Assembly: GCA_004794655.1 (NCBI GenBank)
Contig: SMMW01000141.1
Location: 1,258,501-1,322,500, forward strand
Direction of reading: 5' to 3'
DNA: 64,000 bases
Origin: Marisa cornuarietis
Lineage: Eukaryota > Mollusca > Gastropoda > Architaenioglossa > Ampullariidae
In this document: positions 44,068 through 55,790 of the stretch, one piece after another
Layout: each line of letters begins with the position of its first letter
Numbering within the stretch: the stretch's first letter is position 1
Notes under the pieces: model-generated
Database searches by the model: none
What the model was told of the DNA's origin: nothing
Seen by the model: the letters and a program-made list of their open reading frames with translations, nothing else
Position numbers and translations under genes: made by a program

Positions 44068-46197
44068 TTATCCCTATTCAGTTTCCTCATCAGCAGACTG
44101 TACGCCAGGTGTAAAGTTAATCCAGTCAGAACCACCTGAGTGCACGTAAATATCTGCCAACAGATGGCGCGCACTTTTCTCAGTAATACCAAAGCACAAC
44201 AATGCATGTGGAGAGGCAGGCAGTAAAGAACAATTATTTATATGGCTGTGCGACAGTTAATAACAGGCTTGTGCCTTCACCCTGAAACAAATCCGTGCGC
44301 ACGTGCGCTGCTGCACTAATGACATCAGAAGTGCCGCTAAGATCTCGTTTTCAGAAGTTATTGCACGAGATGCTTGACTGTAATGCTAGATTTTGTGTGG
44401 ATAACTGTGAATCGGACTTCTCCGTCCGCACCTATAACTTGTGTTTATCACCAAACTGAGAAACAGGGACTCTTGTCTCTAACCCTGGAATCCACCCAAC
44501 GCCAAGTTCGTGGGGCCTTAATGGTGGTGGTGGAGACGTCGACGACAGCGATGTGAGTCAATCAAACAGAATGAAAAGCCTCGGGAGGTTCTTATGAGAT
44601 ACAATATTGTGAGTTTGCTGAGTCCAACGAAAAGGAGATTCTCAGCCTCTAAACATAGCATTTAAAGTGACGACCGATTAGGTGATAAGAGCGATGAAAT
44701 GAAGTTGCCCTCCCTCCCTCTCTAGCCTCTTACTATACAAAAATTTCTTTACTCTCATTTTCTGCCTCCATCCTCAATGTTATTTCATCCTCTTTCACTT
44801 CTCATTTTTAAAACTTTTTTTCAAGTCGATGTACATGTTATGTAAAACTGACATCCAATCACTCTACATAAAAATGTAATACTAGGTGAACAGGTAATAG
44901 ACATTTATTGGATGGCATGAGTAAATGGATGTCCTTTCTGCCTTTGCTATCCTCTTTGATAAAAAGTAGCACAAGAATAAGACAGCTAAGGCAGTCTAAG
45001 AGTGTGGCCAGGAAGTCTTGTGGTGTAGCTGACAACGATGGCCATGGCGGTGTAGTTGTGGTTGCGATGAGGTCAAGATCATCGTTGTGATGTGGACCTT
45101 GACATGATACATCCTCGCTGCTCACTTAGAGATTCACAGAATCAAGAATCGATGGACTTCCGTAAGATCACGGTCACGGATGAGAGCAGTGCATACAAGC
45201 ATCTTGCCAGCAAACTGCCGAGACAATGTAGCAAGTGACACGTGCCATACACACAGAGCATCGTGAGCTTTCCTTGCTACCGTCTTCTACACTGACAGCA
45301 AACAATCATAGAAATCATAATAAAACAAAAACTAGAGCGAGGAGTTAGACTGTTTGTGCACATCTGAATAGGATCAATCAAAAACTCGATTAAAGCTGCA
45401 CTGAGGAGGGTCTCAAAGATAATATGCCCCAAGACAAACGAAAGAGCGATACGATCAATGATTTTGAAGAAAATCTTTCGAGAAATTCCAAGATCGAAGA
45501 CCGCAGCGAAAGAAACACAGAGCCGATAGTGTCTATGAATTTTGAAGAAATTTAAACAGAGCCTCTAGACAAGTGAAACAACAAAAAAGAAAATTTTGTA
45601 AATAAAAACTTCACGTGCATTTCAAAACTGGGCCTGCCACAGAAAACCTTGAGGAATCGACCAGTAGACAAAGATTCTTTCTGTTTTGCTTTTCTTCAAC
45701 TTTTCAATAGCCGGGTATTGCAGAGGAATTTTTGTACGCTGCCTCGGCCTAACCTGGGATTTCAATTAAATAAATGATGAGTAGACAAGTCTTTCCTTCA
45801 TTTCTCGCCAGTTTGTGCCACAGCTGAGCTCGTCTACCCGAGCGCGCTGTCATGTCCATTAAATATTCCATATTGACTCCAGGACGAGGGCAACATACAA
45901 TCTTAGGCTGACGGTTGAATCACCACAAAATGGCTTCCTTTGTGGACATTAAAAAAAAAGCGTTTTGTGCCCGTTGAAAAGCGTGGTCTGGCCACATCGG
46001 GGGGAAAAAGATTTACATTTAATAAAAAAAAAGCCAAATATTCGATGCAGAATATTTACGAGGGTTGCCCGAAAACAGTTAACTGTTGATAGAACTGCAT
46101 CACTTACAACAACCAGTAATCATGTTGTAAAGGACAAGAAAAGGCATGACTGGTACTGGCTGTTTTGCGACCTTGAAATGTCAGCAATAGTGAATAC
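44066..46197. other. Non-coding stretch, probable receptor intron
   Basis: No minus-strand frame resembles receptor transmembrane segments 4-7. The frame 44859-45125 (minus) is unrecognised. The position, left of the receptor exon on its 3' side, makes this intronic if the gene is intact. Confidence 0.5.
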
Positions 46198-46268
46198 AAT
46201 GAATCCAAAACTATCCAATGAATCCCAAACTATCCAATGAATCCAAAACTATCCAATGAATCCCAAAG
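46198..46268. repeat. 19-bp tandem repeat, about 3.5 units
   Basis: AATGAATCC(A/C)AAACTATCC recurs at 46201, 46220, 46239 and 46258, with alternating A and C. It lies about 210 bp past the receptor exon's splice donor. Confidence 0.93.
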
Positions 46269-46469
46269 CAAGATACCAAAGTTTAATAAAACCGCTTATC
46301 TGTCGTTTCTGTGATGTAACTGAAATTTGAATGAAACTTGCTTTGTACTGGACTTTCCACTTAAATTTGTTTCTTTGCACCGAATCCACGACCATATAAC
46401 AGATAACAGGATTACTGCTGGTTGACAGGCACCATAGAACATTAATTTTGAGAAAGGATACAAGTGCAC

Positions 46470-46477
46470 GCACTTAC
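46470..46477 (-). other. Splice donor of the receptor exon
   Basis: GTAAGTGC directly follows GAGCG on the minus strand. It matches the donor consensus at all six intronic positions of GTRAGT and is in phase 2. Confidence 0.88.
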
Positions 46478-47109
46478 CGCTCAATGCACACGCTGACAAG
46501 GGAGAGAACCGAGCAGTAGAGGCAGACGACCAAGAGGAAGCGGTCCAGACGACACAGGCCGAGGCCCAGCAGCCAGCCGCGGTCCATCATGAACTGGACG
46601 ATCTCCGGCACACCGAAGGCCATGATGACGAGGTCGGCTGCCGCGAGGTTGAGGATGAGCAGGTTGGTCACGGACTGTCGCATCTTGCGGTCAGCGAGGA
46701 TGACGAAGATGACCAGGGCGTTGCCGACGAGGCCGACAAGGACGATGACAAAGAAAAGCAGTGACAGGCCAACGATGGCAGTCAGTCCCAGCGAGTCTTG
46801 GCCGGAGAAAGTCGTCGGTCGCTCGGACATACCCGCGTCCGTGTCTGGCGGCCTCAGGTTGCTGTCGCCGCCGTTGATGGTGGAAAGGAAAGCGGCGTCG
46901 GTGCCGTTGGCGACTCTGTTGGAGTTGTGACTGCTCATCAGGTTGTTGCTGTTCATGTTGTAGAAGTTTTCCAGCAAGGTTGCTGTGGTGTTTCTGATAA
47001 TAGTCTCGGGAGTATTTAAGATCATGCTGGTTACGTTCGATCTGAAGTTGTTAGGGTTGCTGCTGTTGCTAGTCTCGCTGCCGTAACGGCTTATTTCGTC
47101 TCCTGACAT
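46478..47109 (-). CDS. Class A (rhodopsin-like) GPCR, first coding exon
   Basis: The exon encodes 210 residues plus two bases of the next codon. Residues 1-105 are an extracellular N-terminus without a clear signal peptide. It is rich in Asn and Ser, with N-glycosylation sites at N15, N25, N40 and N68. TM1 (about 109-137) contains GLVGNALVIF (Asn 1.50). TM2 (about 147-175) contains NLLILNLAAADLVIM (Asp 2.50) and a Pro. Loop 1 has the conserved Trp (179) and the disulfide Cys (186). TM3 ends VCIER. The donor CG|GTAAGTG splits the Arg codon of the E/D-R-Y motif, a splice position used in many peptide receptor genes. The likely role is a plasma-membrane peptide (or amine) receptor coupling to G proteins. 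The TM2-TM3 pattern favours a peptide receptor, but the ligand cannot be assigned. TTG and AGA codons precede the ATG at 47109, which I take as the start. TM4-7 are not seen in the window. Confidence 0.92.
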
Positions 47110-47739
47110 TCTCAAAAGATTATGATACGACGAGGAACGCTTAATTAATTCGAACGAAGCTGTCTGCTACTTCGGTTCCAGGTTCCGAAATCGACTTTCA
47201 CTAAGATGCACATGACCCCATCATCCGTGGTGTTCATCTGAACAAACAGCGGAGACAACGCATAAAACTCGCACACAGACAAGAGGAAAAAAGAAGAATT
47301 GTATGAACAGAGTTATCTGTCACTGATCAATGAAACATATTAGTTGCAAAGAATTTTCTTTCAAAAAACTTTCTCTAATTTAAACCAGACTTTCTTCTTA
47401 ACTTCTCGCTTATTGTGGCAAAGTTTCAGCAGAGACAAGTCGATGATATGTGGACACGGACATGCTGATAAAAATACAGGTAACGCATTATTTACGTGAG
47501 TCATATCACTGGCCCTTGAACATTTGTACTGCATGAGAAGGGTTGAGACGAAAATACATTCACAACAGTTACAGATCAGCGGGGGGTTCAACTGTCCGAG
47601 CTGCAGGACGACCAGACGGGGAGTATCACATCGACAGAATGAACGGTGTCCTTCGCACTCGCCAGTCTCGTGAAAAACAAACTCTTGTGCAAACCTGTAA
47701 CAGTAGCAACGCAGTCATGTGCAAACTTTCTTCCTCGGC
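47110..47739 (-). other. Receptor 5' untranslated region or 5' intron
   Basis: Lies between the receptor ATG and the CpG-rich segment. A possible acceptor (TGTTTGTTCAG, ending near 47238) would make 47110-47237 a 5' untranslated exon portion joined to an upstream exon. Alternatively transcription is continuous. Short frames on both strands are unrecognised. Confidence 0.45.
47145..47237 (-). other. Upstream ORF before the receptor start
   Basis: ATG at 47237 begins a 30-codon frame (MNTTDDGVMCILVKVDFG...) that ends at TAA (47145-47147), 35 bp before the receptor ATG at 47109. If it lies in the mature 5' leader it could reduce translation of the receptor. A possible splice acceptor coincides with its start, so it may begin at the exon edge. 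Confidence 0.4.
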
Positions 47740-48060
47740 GGAGCAGACGCCAGCTGAAGCGTCGGTCAACTTGTGCGTGTAACCCAACCGCACGAGCTTT
47801 TTGCTAGTTTGGCCTCTCACGTCCCCAACATCAAACGTCTGGAGAGCAGACGACAACCGAGCACGCGCCCGGCCTCTTTCCCGCCCCCACTGCAGCCAAT
47901 CATCGAGCGGCGTTCCCCTGTCAGTTTCGCGCCTCCGAGTGACGTCGCCAGCAGCCGGAGATAACCGCCGCGCCGCGCGCCCGGTCACGTGACATTCCTC
48001 GCCGAGCAGAACGCGCGCTACACGAGAACATTTAACTCGTACGCTGTCTCTCGGCTTGTT
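47740..48060 (-). promoter_or_regulatory. CpG-rich putative promoter of the receptor gene
   Basis: This 320-bp segment is by far the most CpG-dense in the window. In transcription direction it holds a TCACGTGA E-box (about 47984), a CRE-like TGACGTCG (about 47940), a CCAAT motif in inverted orientation (about 47894) and a GC box, GGGGGCGGG (about 47880). It lies 0.6-0.9 kb upstream of the receptor ATG, a suitable distance for a TATA-less promoter with a leader. Divergent transcription to the right is possible, but no gene is seen there. Confidence 0.5.
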
Positions 48061-48669
48061 TTTAACCTCTTATTAATGGCTATACGAGCTGTGCCATGTA
48101 TGTTTGAATAGTGTGTTGTTTCGTCTTGGAGTTACAGGGCAGACACGAGGGTCTGACGAGATGTTGCATGGAGCAGACTGGGGATGGAGGGCATGTGGGG
48201 GAGGGGGAGAATATGGGAATATGGAGGAGCAGTGAAGCGCGGAGTGTGTTTCACTGAAATCAGGACTGGGAAACTTTCCCTTCATTATGTCGTTGATAAA
48301 AGTGAGACACTGATTAGTTTCGTGAGTGTGATCGTTATATGAAGAATGTTGCAGCTTCACTCAAAATTAAGGGAAGGTACGTACGTGCAACTGTATCTCC
48401 TTGAACCAACTCTCTTTCTCTCTCTCATACGCGCACACATGATGTGCAGGAAAACACATATACATGACAACATGATACACAATTCTATACTGACCTGCGC
48501 ACACATACATACATTTAAAACTCGCATACACGAAACTCCACACACGCTCACACATATGCAAAACACACACACGTGTGGCCGCACACACACACACACACAC
48601 ACACCCGCACACTTTTATGCATACCTCAGTACACCAAATGCTACTTATACACAGTTTCAAACACTGTAA
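48061..48669. other. Spacer with CA runs
   Basis: CA-rich patches (about 48585-48606) and overlapping low-complexity frames; no gene is supported. Confidence 0.5.
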
Positions 48670-48745
48670 ATAATAATAATAATAATAAATGTAAGCTTTT
48701 TATAGCACACCGAGTCTCGCTCACGAAGGAGAACGCTCTCAAGTA
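48670..48745 (-). mobile_element. 3' end of a LINE or partner SINE with ATT tail
   Basis: On the minus strand, ACTTGAGAGCGTTCTCCTTC, GTGAGCGAGACTCGG and GTGTGCTATAAAAAGC lead into a TTA/ATT trinucleotide tail of about 20 bp (plus TAA run, 48670-48689). GCGC-type motif, short A-rich link and trinucleotide tail match the 3' ends of L2/CR1-type elements, and resemble the end of the LINE at 35201. Only the 3' end is recognisable. Confidence 0.5.
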
Positions 48746-51147
48746 GTAGACACGTAGACACGGACAGAATACGAAGGACGGAAGGAGAAACAACTATACA
48801 GACAAGTAATACAAGACAAACATAAACAACAACACAGATACAGCACTATTAGCATATATATATATATGCGCACATGCACAAACAAACACATACGTGTGTA
48901 AAACATCGCACACACACACACACACACACATGCACGCAATCACATGCAGCCAGCACCTGCATTCATTCCGTTATGGCACGCACCCAACATCCAACCCCTC
49001 TGCTTTTTCTCTCCCTCTCCTCCCAGCAAGATTTTTCAATCACTGCAACCGAGCTCTTGATTGACTAATAACACCCTTGTCCCAGTCTACACACCGCCAC
49101 ACTACCCGTATTTCCACTGGCCACAGAGATACATAGCTGTACCTGTATATAGCTCCATGGTCCGACACTCGTCAAATCTCGGCGCGACTGTCACGCGCAC
49201 GTGCTTCAGACGCCATGGAGAGCCTGTGTGCGCTGCCCGTGCATTAAACAGCTCGAGACTAAATGTCACATTTCTACCTACAGCTCACCTTGCACGAATC
49301 GTTTGCACAGAAATGTACAATATTTTTCGATAATGATAATAGTAAGATGACAATCTATTATTGTATTATATTGAAGCAGATAATATGTAACAGATCACGT
49401 GGCTTGAATAACTGTCAATAAATTGTCTTCAGTTCAATTTTTATCGCCGGGAGAAAGTTGAATTGTATGTACGATTGTGAAAATAGAAAGAGAAAATCGA
49501 TAATTTTACTTATCAAAAAAGAAAAACAAACAAACAAACAAACAAATCCCCTCGTCTACATGTTTAAAAAGACTGAGATTCTCAACAACAGATACCTGAA
49601 ACGTGTCCTCATTTCGTGAGTCATGCTGCAAGCTATTTATAGCTTCCGACTGCACCTTTCTGTCTTAAGGGTACCTAGTTGATTTGCCATCGACCGATTT
49701 TCATCATTTGTGCAAATGTCAGCGGCCAGCAAAACCCGAACTGGATTCTGACCGCATCGAGTGTCTGGCCGGCCTAGTGCCCCTGTAGCCTGCAGGGGGC
49801 AGAGAGTGCCCCAAGTTCATCCTCCAGCTGGGCGACTGGCGAGCTACTTTCAGCTGCCATCAGTCCGCTCCTGCTTTATTCTAATGCTCATTCCTTTCTT
49901 GATATTTATTTTGCTCTTTTTCAGAGTGTTCGTTTTTTTCTGAGTGCGGCCAGCAGTTGCGGTCCGCTGCCGCAGGGCACGTGCTCATAATAATCAACAA
50001 ATATTCACAAAATAATATCTCAGGCACTGGGACAGTAAAATGGTGAAGGAGAACTGAGTCCAGGACCAAAATTCCCCATGTTAGTCTCTCTGTCTGTTCT
50101 CCTCTTTGTTCTTTTCTCACCGTTCCTGTTTCTCTAGAGACCTGCCTTTCGAGATTTTTCTTATAAGTTTTCTTTCCATGTAATTTTTTTGTATCTTTAT
50201 CTTCTTCTCTCATGACATCTATTTATAGACTCATATGCTGCGGATATTTTTTAAGGTAGCAATATTATCTAATTAGCAATTTCGAGATTCGTTACACTGT
50301 ATACAACATGACAGCTGTTACATCCTCCACCGTCACTCGACATTTTTTAAGATCAGTCGCTGCTTATTAAATAAAGAGACATCGATTCTTCCTTTGAATT
50401 TATTTCATCATTATAATCTACTTTTATTTTGACAGGTGGCTGTGTCCATTATCAACTTTTTTTTTTTGTCTTTCATGCTGCGCGCAAGAGACAGTAATGT
50501 CAGAAGTGTCATTATGTGATTCATTATTAATATCGATGACATTATTTGGCTGCCAGCAGATTCCCACCAGGCCTGTGATATTGGACATCAGAGAAAGTAG
50601 GCTACGACTGGATGATGCAGCGACAGGAGGTAACAGATCTCAACGACCCACAAAGGGTGGATGGCAGTAGCAGCATGGTGCACGGATGTTCGGCAACCTA
50701 CCGGAAAGTTGATGCACCCTGGATGAAGATCTGTTAAGATGCAAAGTTCAGAGATCCTTGTAGGTCGATCACCCCTACTGACATTCTCTCGACAAACATT
50801 GGACGGCCTGGTGCGAAAACATCTCATGGCAGTCACCAGCACTCACCAATACTAGCACTATGTCTTATGGTAATAACTGAGTGGAAATCACTTATCACTC
50901 AAATATAAACTTTAAAGCACCGAGCTAACCGGAGATGAGAGAACTGACAGTGCTCAAATAGGAGCGAGTTCATGAAAAGTGCATGACCCAGGGGTCATGA
51001 GCACCTTTCGTTCGTTGCAAGATACTGATTTCCAGAATTAGGAAAAAAATTATCTTGTTTGCCAGTTACGAACCTCAAAGCATCGACACCACAAAAAAGA
51101 GTTCAGATCTATGGCCTCGTGTCGGAACAGGTTAATGCCGATGTCGG
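48746..51147. other. Unique stretch with small simple repeats
   Basis: Contains a TA run (48854-48866), CA run (48910-48930), and CAAA repeat (about 49526-49545). Frames at 49061-49333, 49881-50213 and 50588-50842 are unrecognised. Confidence 0.5.
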
Positions 51148-51385
51148 GGCACTCGGTAGTGAAGTGGTTACAACACTCGCTTGTCACCACTGCAGTGAAA
51201 AACTCAGGGTTCAGATCTCGTCTCGGGACAGTCTCTGTATGTGACACCTGTCCACAGGAATGGGCGTCGGTGGTTTTTTTCCGGCTACTCCGGTTTCCTT
51301 TATCTCCCTCCTCCCCCCCCCCCCGTAGTGTGAAATCACCTCAAGGTGGAAGCACTTTCCTACTAAATAAATTAACCAACCAAGC
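51148..51385 (+). mobile_element. tRNA-derived SINE, family B
   Basis: Starts GGGGCACTCGGTAGTGAAGT. It has a perfect A box, TAGTGAAGTGG (51157-51167), and a near-consensus B box, GGTTCAGATCT (51208-51218), spaced 51 bases apart as in a tRNA. A body follows with TACTCCGGTTTCCT, a C run, GTGTGAAATCACCTCAAGGT and AAGCACTTTCCTACTAAATA, ending in an (A)ACC-type tail, TTAACCAACCAA. Head, body and simple tail are all present, so the copy is nearly full length. The body ending is one I associate with molluscan SINEs. Frames crossing it (51111-51542) are accidental. Confidence 0.85.
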
Positions 51386-54300
51386 ACCAAACACGATAGA
51401 ACTGTTGGTGTTTGAAGGCATGTATCTCATGCAAGGGAAAAACCAGGCAGAACAAATTATGATCATTCGCAAAGATTTTGGCTCTATTGTAGTGAATTGT
51501 TTCCAGTCACATGAAAAAGTTTTGCATTCCTTTGAGTCTTGAGACAGTAGTGATATTAATAGCTTGCATGTTAGGTAGTCACCCTTTACAAAAATTGTTG
51601 ATATTCTCACAAGCAGGCATGGCTGTGTATGATTCTTCAATAATTTTTGAACTTTAATTCTTATATCTCATTAGACAGGCCACACAATAATTGTGAAACC
51701 GCCAGTGTCATCTAAGAACCAATTTCATGTAAACATGTTTAGTCAGGGTTGTCAAGGCCTTTTTGAGATTCTCTGTTAAATGTCTGAGACTTTCTGTTTC
51801 ATCGGGTAAATGGCGGAGACTACAAAATCCCCAAAATAACGAGAGATGAAACGATAGTTTTCGACAGGCAGGAGGTGAGCACAAGCTGTGTGTCTGTGAA
51901 ATCACAGACACCTTTTGGAGGCAGTCTTAACCACCAAATGTTTACAACGTTTGAGTGAACAATGTATCAGACATTAGGTGCAGTGCTGTGCGACTAGACT
52001 CCGTCTAATCTAATAAGTGAACAGTGTTCATTCCGCTCACAATACGTCTTCAGCGACAGACTCCACCTAATGAAATAAAAGGTTCGGCGCAGACTTCGTC
52101 TCCAAGGACCGTGGCTGCGAAACGGAGGTCGAAACCCTGCGGGAGGTGCATGACCTCTGACCGCAAGCAAAAGCTGGGGTCTGTGAGTTCAAGCACGCGG
52201 GTCTCGGAGCTGGACAGATAATCCAGAGTGTGGAGCTGAGCCCCAGATTGTGTCTTAACTGTGAGACTTATGTGCACAAGTCCAATCTTGGACAGAGGCA
52301 GCCAACCCGGGTCTCAGACGATGCAGATGAGGGTGTGGAGACGACAGGGCTGGTAGGGGTGGGAGCGGGTGGGCTGATCTGTGCAGGATGGGGGTCGGGA
52401 GGTCTGTCAGTGGCAGGCAACTGCGTCCTCCTGTCGCCTTCCTTTGTCGTTCTTCTTCCCTTTTCGTCGCCTGCATAATCTGCCATTTCTTCCTTCTTTC
52501 TTTTCCTGCCCCTCTTTCTCGACTTTTACGTCTTCCTTAATGTGAAGTCGATTCGATCTTTCTTTTTAAACCATAGAGTAATTTCTAATGAAATGGATTT
52601 TCTCAAACAAAACAAGTATAGACGACAAAAAGGAAAATGCTGACTACTCTTAGAGTGCCATAACTCTTGCACCACTCAGTCTATTTTTCTTCTCTCCCTT
52701 TGACTCATTGCATAGTTATCCTTACATTTTCCGCCATCCCCGTAATGAAATCGTCATTTCAGAGTGTTTACTTTGCGAAATATGTTGAAACTTTATCACA
52801 ACTCCTAACCTTTTATAAACCCCTCTCTTTAACTCAACCTTTAAGTTTTATTTTAAGACAAACAAACAAAAAGTAGCGACCTCATCACATCCACAAAACG
52901 GAAGTTGAAGAACAAGTCTCGCAAGTTCCTGACGGCATCGTAAATCAATGAGTGTGATTCACCTGATTCCAAATCAAAGACACGTGACATTTGACGATGG
53001 TCTTATTCTTTGCCTGTCTATGGTAAAACTCCAGAGGAAGAGTTTTCAGCTGAGTAAGCGGAGCGAACAAATGGTCTGCGTGTCCGACCTTGACCGGTCA
53101 TGACCCGGAATAGGAAGGAGGGTGCTGCTTGTATGCAGGCATTCCAGCGTTTGAAGGAAATATTGTCTCCTAATTATCTTTACTGATCTGATCAGCATCC
53201 TGAGTGATTTCCTAGGGTAAAGCTGACCAAAGGCCTAAAAACCTTTATCCCATGCAAAAAATGTTTGCACAGGGTGAGCAGATCTGTCTTTACTATCGTG
53301 TGTCTGTGTGGTAAAACGGAATCTTCCACCTGTCAACAATTCATACACCTTTCTGAGGACAGTGTAATAGAAACTTCTAGGCTTCTTTTCAAAATCCAGT
53401 AAAAGATCGAGTGTTGCATCTTAAAAAAGAAGAAAGCATTAGCTTAGTAATAAAGGGAGATAACTGATGACCGTTTTTCAAAAGTGAGCATCAGAATAAT
53501 TGTTTTTTTCATAGAAGGTTGCCTGCATTATAGACATAGGGTGATGGAAACAGCTATGGCAGGATGTGCAGATAATATTCGTCGATCAGATATCACATCT
53601 CTGTTACAGCCCCGAAGAGCACAGAGACAGTTGATGATGAAGTTTGTTAACTAACCGACAAAATAGTGGTCCGTTCAGAGCTGACCCGACACATGGTGAA
53701 AACCCTGTGCACCCTGAGATTACTAGCTGGTATATGTTTGCAAGTCTTGCCGGGAAAGGAAGCTTCATCCTCGCATCAGTGGCATTATTTAATTAAAACC
53801 CATGCGTGTCTGTAGAGACTTGAGAGAGGGGAGGTAAGTCTGCACAACAACCCGCTGGCTTTGAAGTGACGACTGGCGCCCAGTGTGACTTCAACGGAGA
53901 AACATCTCGTAACTGTCGGATTTAATTAGTTTTCGCGCCATCTGGTGTGTGTGTGTGTAGCCGTGTGTTGAAGGGTACATTCCTCTGGCTACTGCCGCCC
54001 TGACTTGGCTACAACAGGTCCGGTAACACAGGATCGCACCTGTCGACTCAGTGTCCTCAGCTGTCCCCCTTCCTCCATGTCGTCTGGTGAACCGCACGTG
54101 AAGCGAGAAGAGTAGTCTCCCTTCAGGGTGAACTCTCCATCTTTTCTGGAGACTTCAATGAGAGCAGGTCAAGTGTGCTAAGGGAAGATAATTTACAATA
54201 TTGATGTCGCCGTCCTTGCAGCCTCGTGTCAAGCGCGCTGGTGACGCTGCGGCGAGCAGTGAGCTGGAAATTTCGATCGCCAGTATTCTTGGGTTCTGTC

Positions 54301-55601
54301 CCTTTGGGGCGCTTCTTCATTTGACATGCAGGAGTCCGGCATTTAACCGTCAATGACCGTTAGGAAAAAAAAATTACACTGCAGATCTCAGAAACGCTGG
54401 CCCATGGCGTCTCGTAATAAACTGCCAACCTTTGACATTTGTGCTCCCTCCTCCTCCTCGGCAAAGGATTCACAAGAGGCAGGAATAAGCCCCCTTCACC
54501 CTCCTGGCCTTAAGATTTCCTCACATATTCAAAATCATAAATCTGTGATAAACAATGTTATACACTGGATAGCTGTTGCTGTCAATAGTGGAGGTTCAAG
54601 TTCTATGAAAGAGGAAATGACTGACGAACAACTACAAAGTTGTCTCTTAGTCACCGCTCTCACAACGCCCGGCAGTCTAGTTCATCTCCCTTTCCCACCC
54701 CATTCTCTACACAGCGCTGGTTGCTAGTCAGTAGCCTGCAGTTTAAAAGGTCAGAGGGCAAAGTCCTTTCGTATTACTTTCTTGTATTCATCCAGCGTCA
54801 GTGGGTTGACAGCCTTTGCATTTGTTGAAATCGTTCAGCAGCTCGCGCCTCTAAAGACTCGTGAATGCGAACATTCAAGAACCCAATCATACGAGAAAGT
54901 GGAGAGCGAGGAGGGGGGGGGGGCCAGCAGACAACTCTTAGTGATGTGGTGGCGCTGAAGGGTGAGCAGTATTCACCGAAGTCTTCTGCAGCGACCCATC
55001 TCAACGTGAGCACGTGCGGCACGCGCGCCATTTTGTAAATCTTTCTTTCAGCGACACGCGGGACCAGGGCAGCAGGCGGTGACTAAACCTTTGTTCGTTT
55101 TTCATCTGACAACGAATTCATCTAGCAGACCAGCAGGGAGAAGTCACTTGTTGACAACTGCGACTTAAAGAATCATGGTGGGGACTCCTCAGGCTGACAT
55201 CCCAGGCACATAGTAAACAAAATATTTAACAGCAATAAAAAATACTCGCACTAAAAGTAAGCTTGACTACAAATAAACAAAAATAATGTGCTCACTCACA
55301 AGTGCCAAGAATTTTGTATTGAATTCTGGGAAGAACCCTGCTTACCTCCTATTTATCCTTCTCTGACTCTGCTTTGCTAATGTTGATCAAAGCAGGATAG
55401 TGCCTGCTGCCAAACTCCTTTCGTTAGTTTTCAGTTTAGTGAGAGAGGTTATAGTGAATTCAGTGAGGTTAGAAATATTACTATGTCTGTTTACTAACTT
55501 ATGTACTAAGTTAACATAATATGAACTTAGCGACCATATCATGGTAAAGTGGCAGCTTTGCCACAGCCAGTATAAGAAATGAAAACAGTGAGTTTTAACT
55601 C
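51386..55601. other. 4.2-kb stretch without a supported gene
   Basis: The frames at 52024-52478, 53891-54097 and 54353-54727 have mixed composition, no known domain and no convincing splice boundaries. A G run of 13 lies near 54902-54914. The segment 52090-52330 has somewhat protein-like alternate frames broken by stops and could be a decayed retroelement, but I cannot identify it. Confidence 0.45.
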
Positions 55602-55790
55602 GTAAAGGTAAAGGTCATCCCATAACCTTTTCAGGTTGTGGGGGAGTGAGGTGTTAGAGACCCCACTTTTCTCGGGGCCAGCTTTTACATGAGGGTGGTG
55701 CCAATCTCCTCTCCCTCGCTCTTACCTTCCCCAACCCTGGTCAGGTCAGCCGGCTATAGAGAATCAGCGCACCTGCCGATATCAGCAGGT
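55602..55790 (-). mobile_element. SINE family A, copy 2 (head missing, tail intact)
   Basis: Minus-strand body: GGTTGGGGAAGGTAAGAGCG, GAGAGGAGATTGGCACCACC, TCATGTAAAAGCTGGCC, TCTCTAACACCTCACTCC, GGTTATGGGATGACC and a CTTTAC-CTTTAC tail (plus 55602-55614). It aligns block by block with 39470-39695. The tRNA-like head is not recognisable, so the copy is 5' truncated or diverged. Confidence 0.7.

Noticed and set aside
46589..46930. Plus-strand ORF opposite the receptor exon
   Set aside because: It is the antisense shadow of the receptor coding sequence.
52090..52330. Protein-like alternate frames (for example REVHDL, LCLNCETYVHKS)
   Set aside because: Interrupted by stops, no family recognised and no splice boundaries; kept as undecided non-coding sequence.
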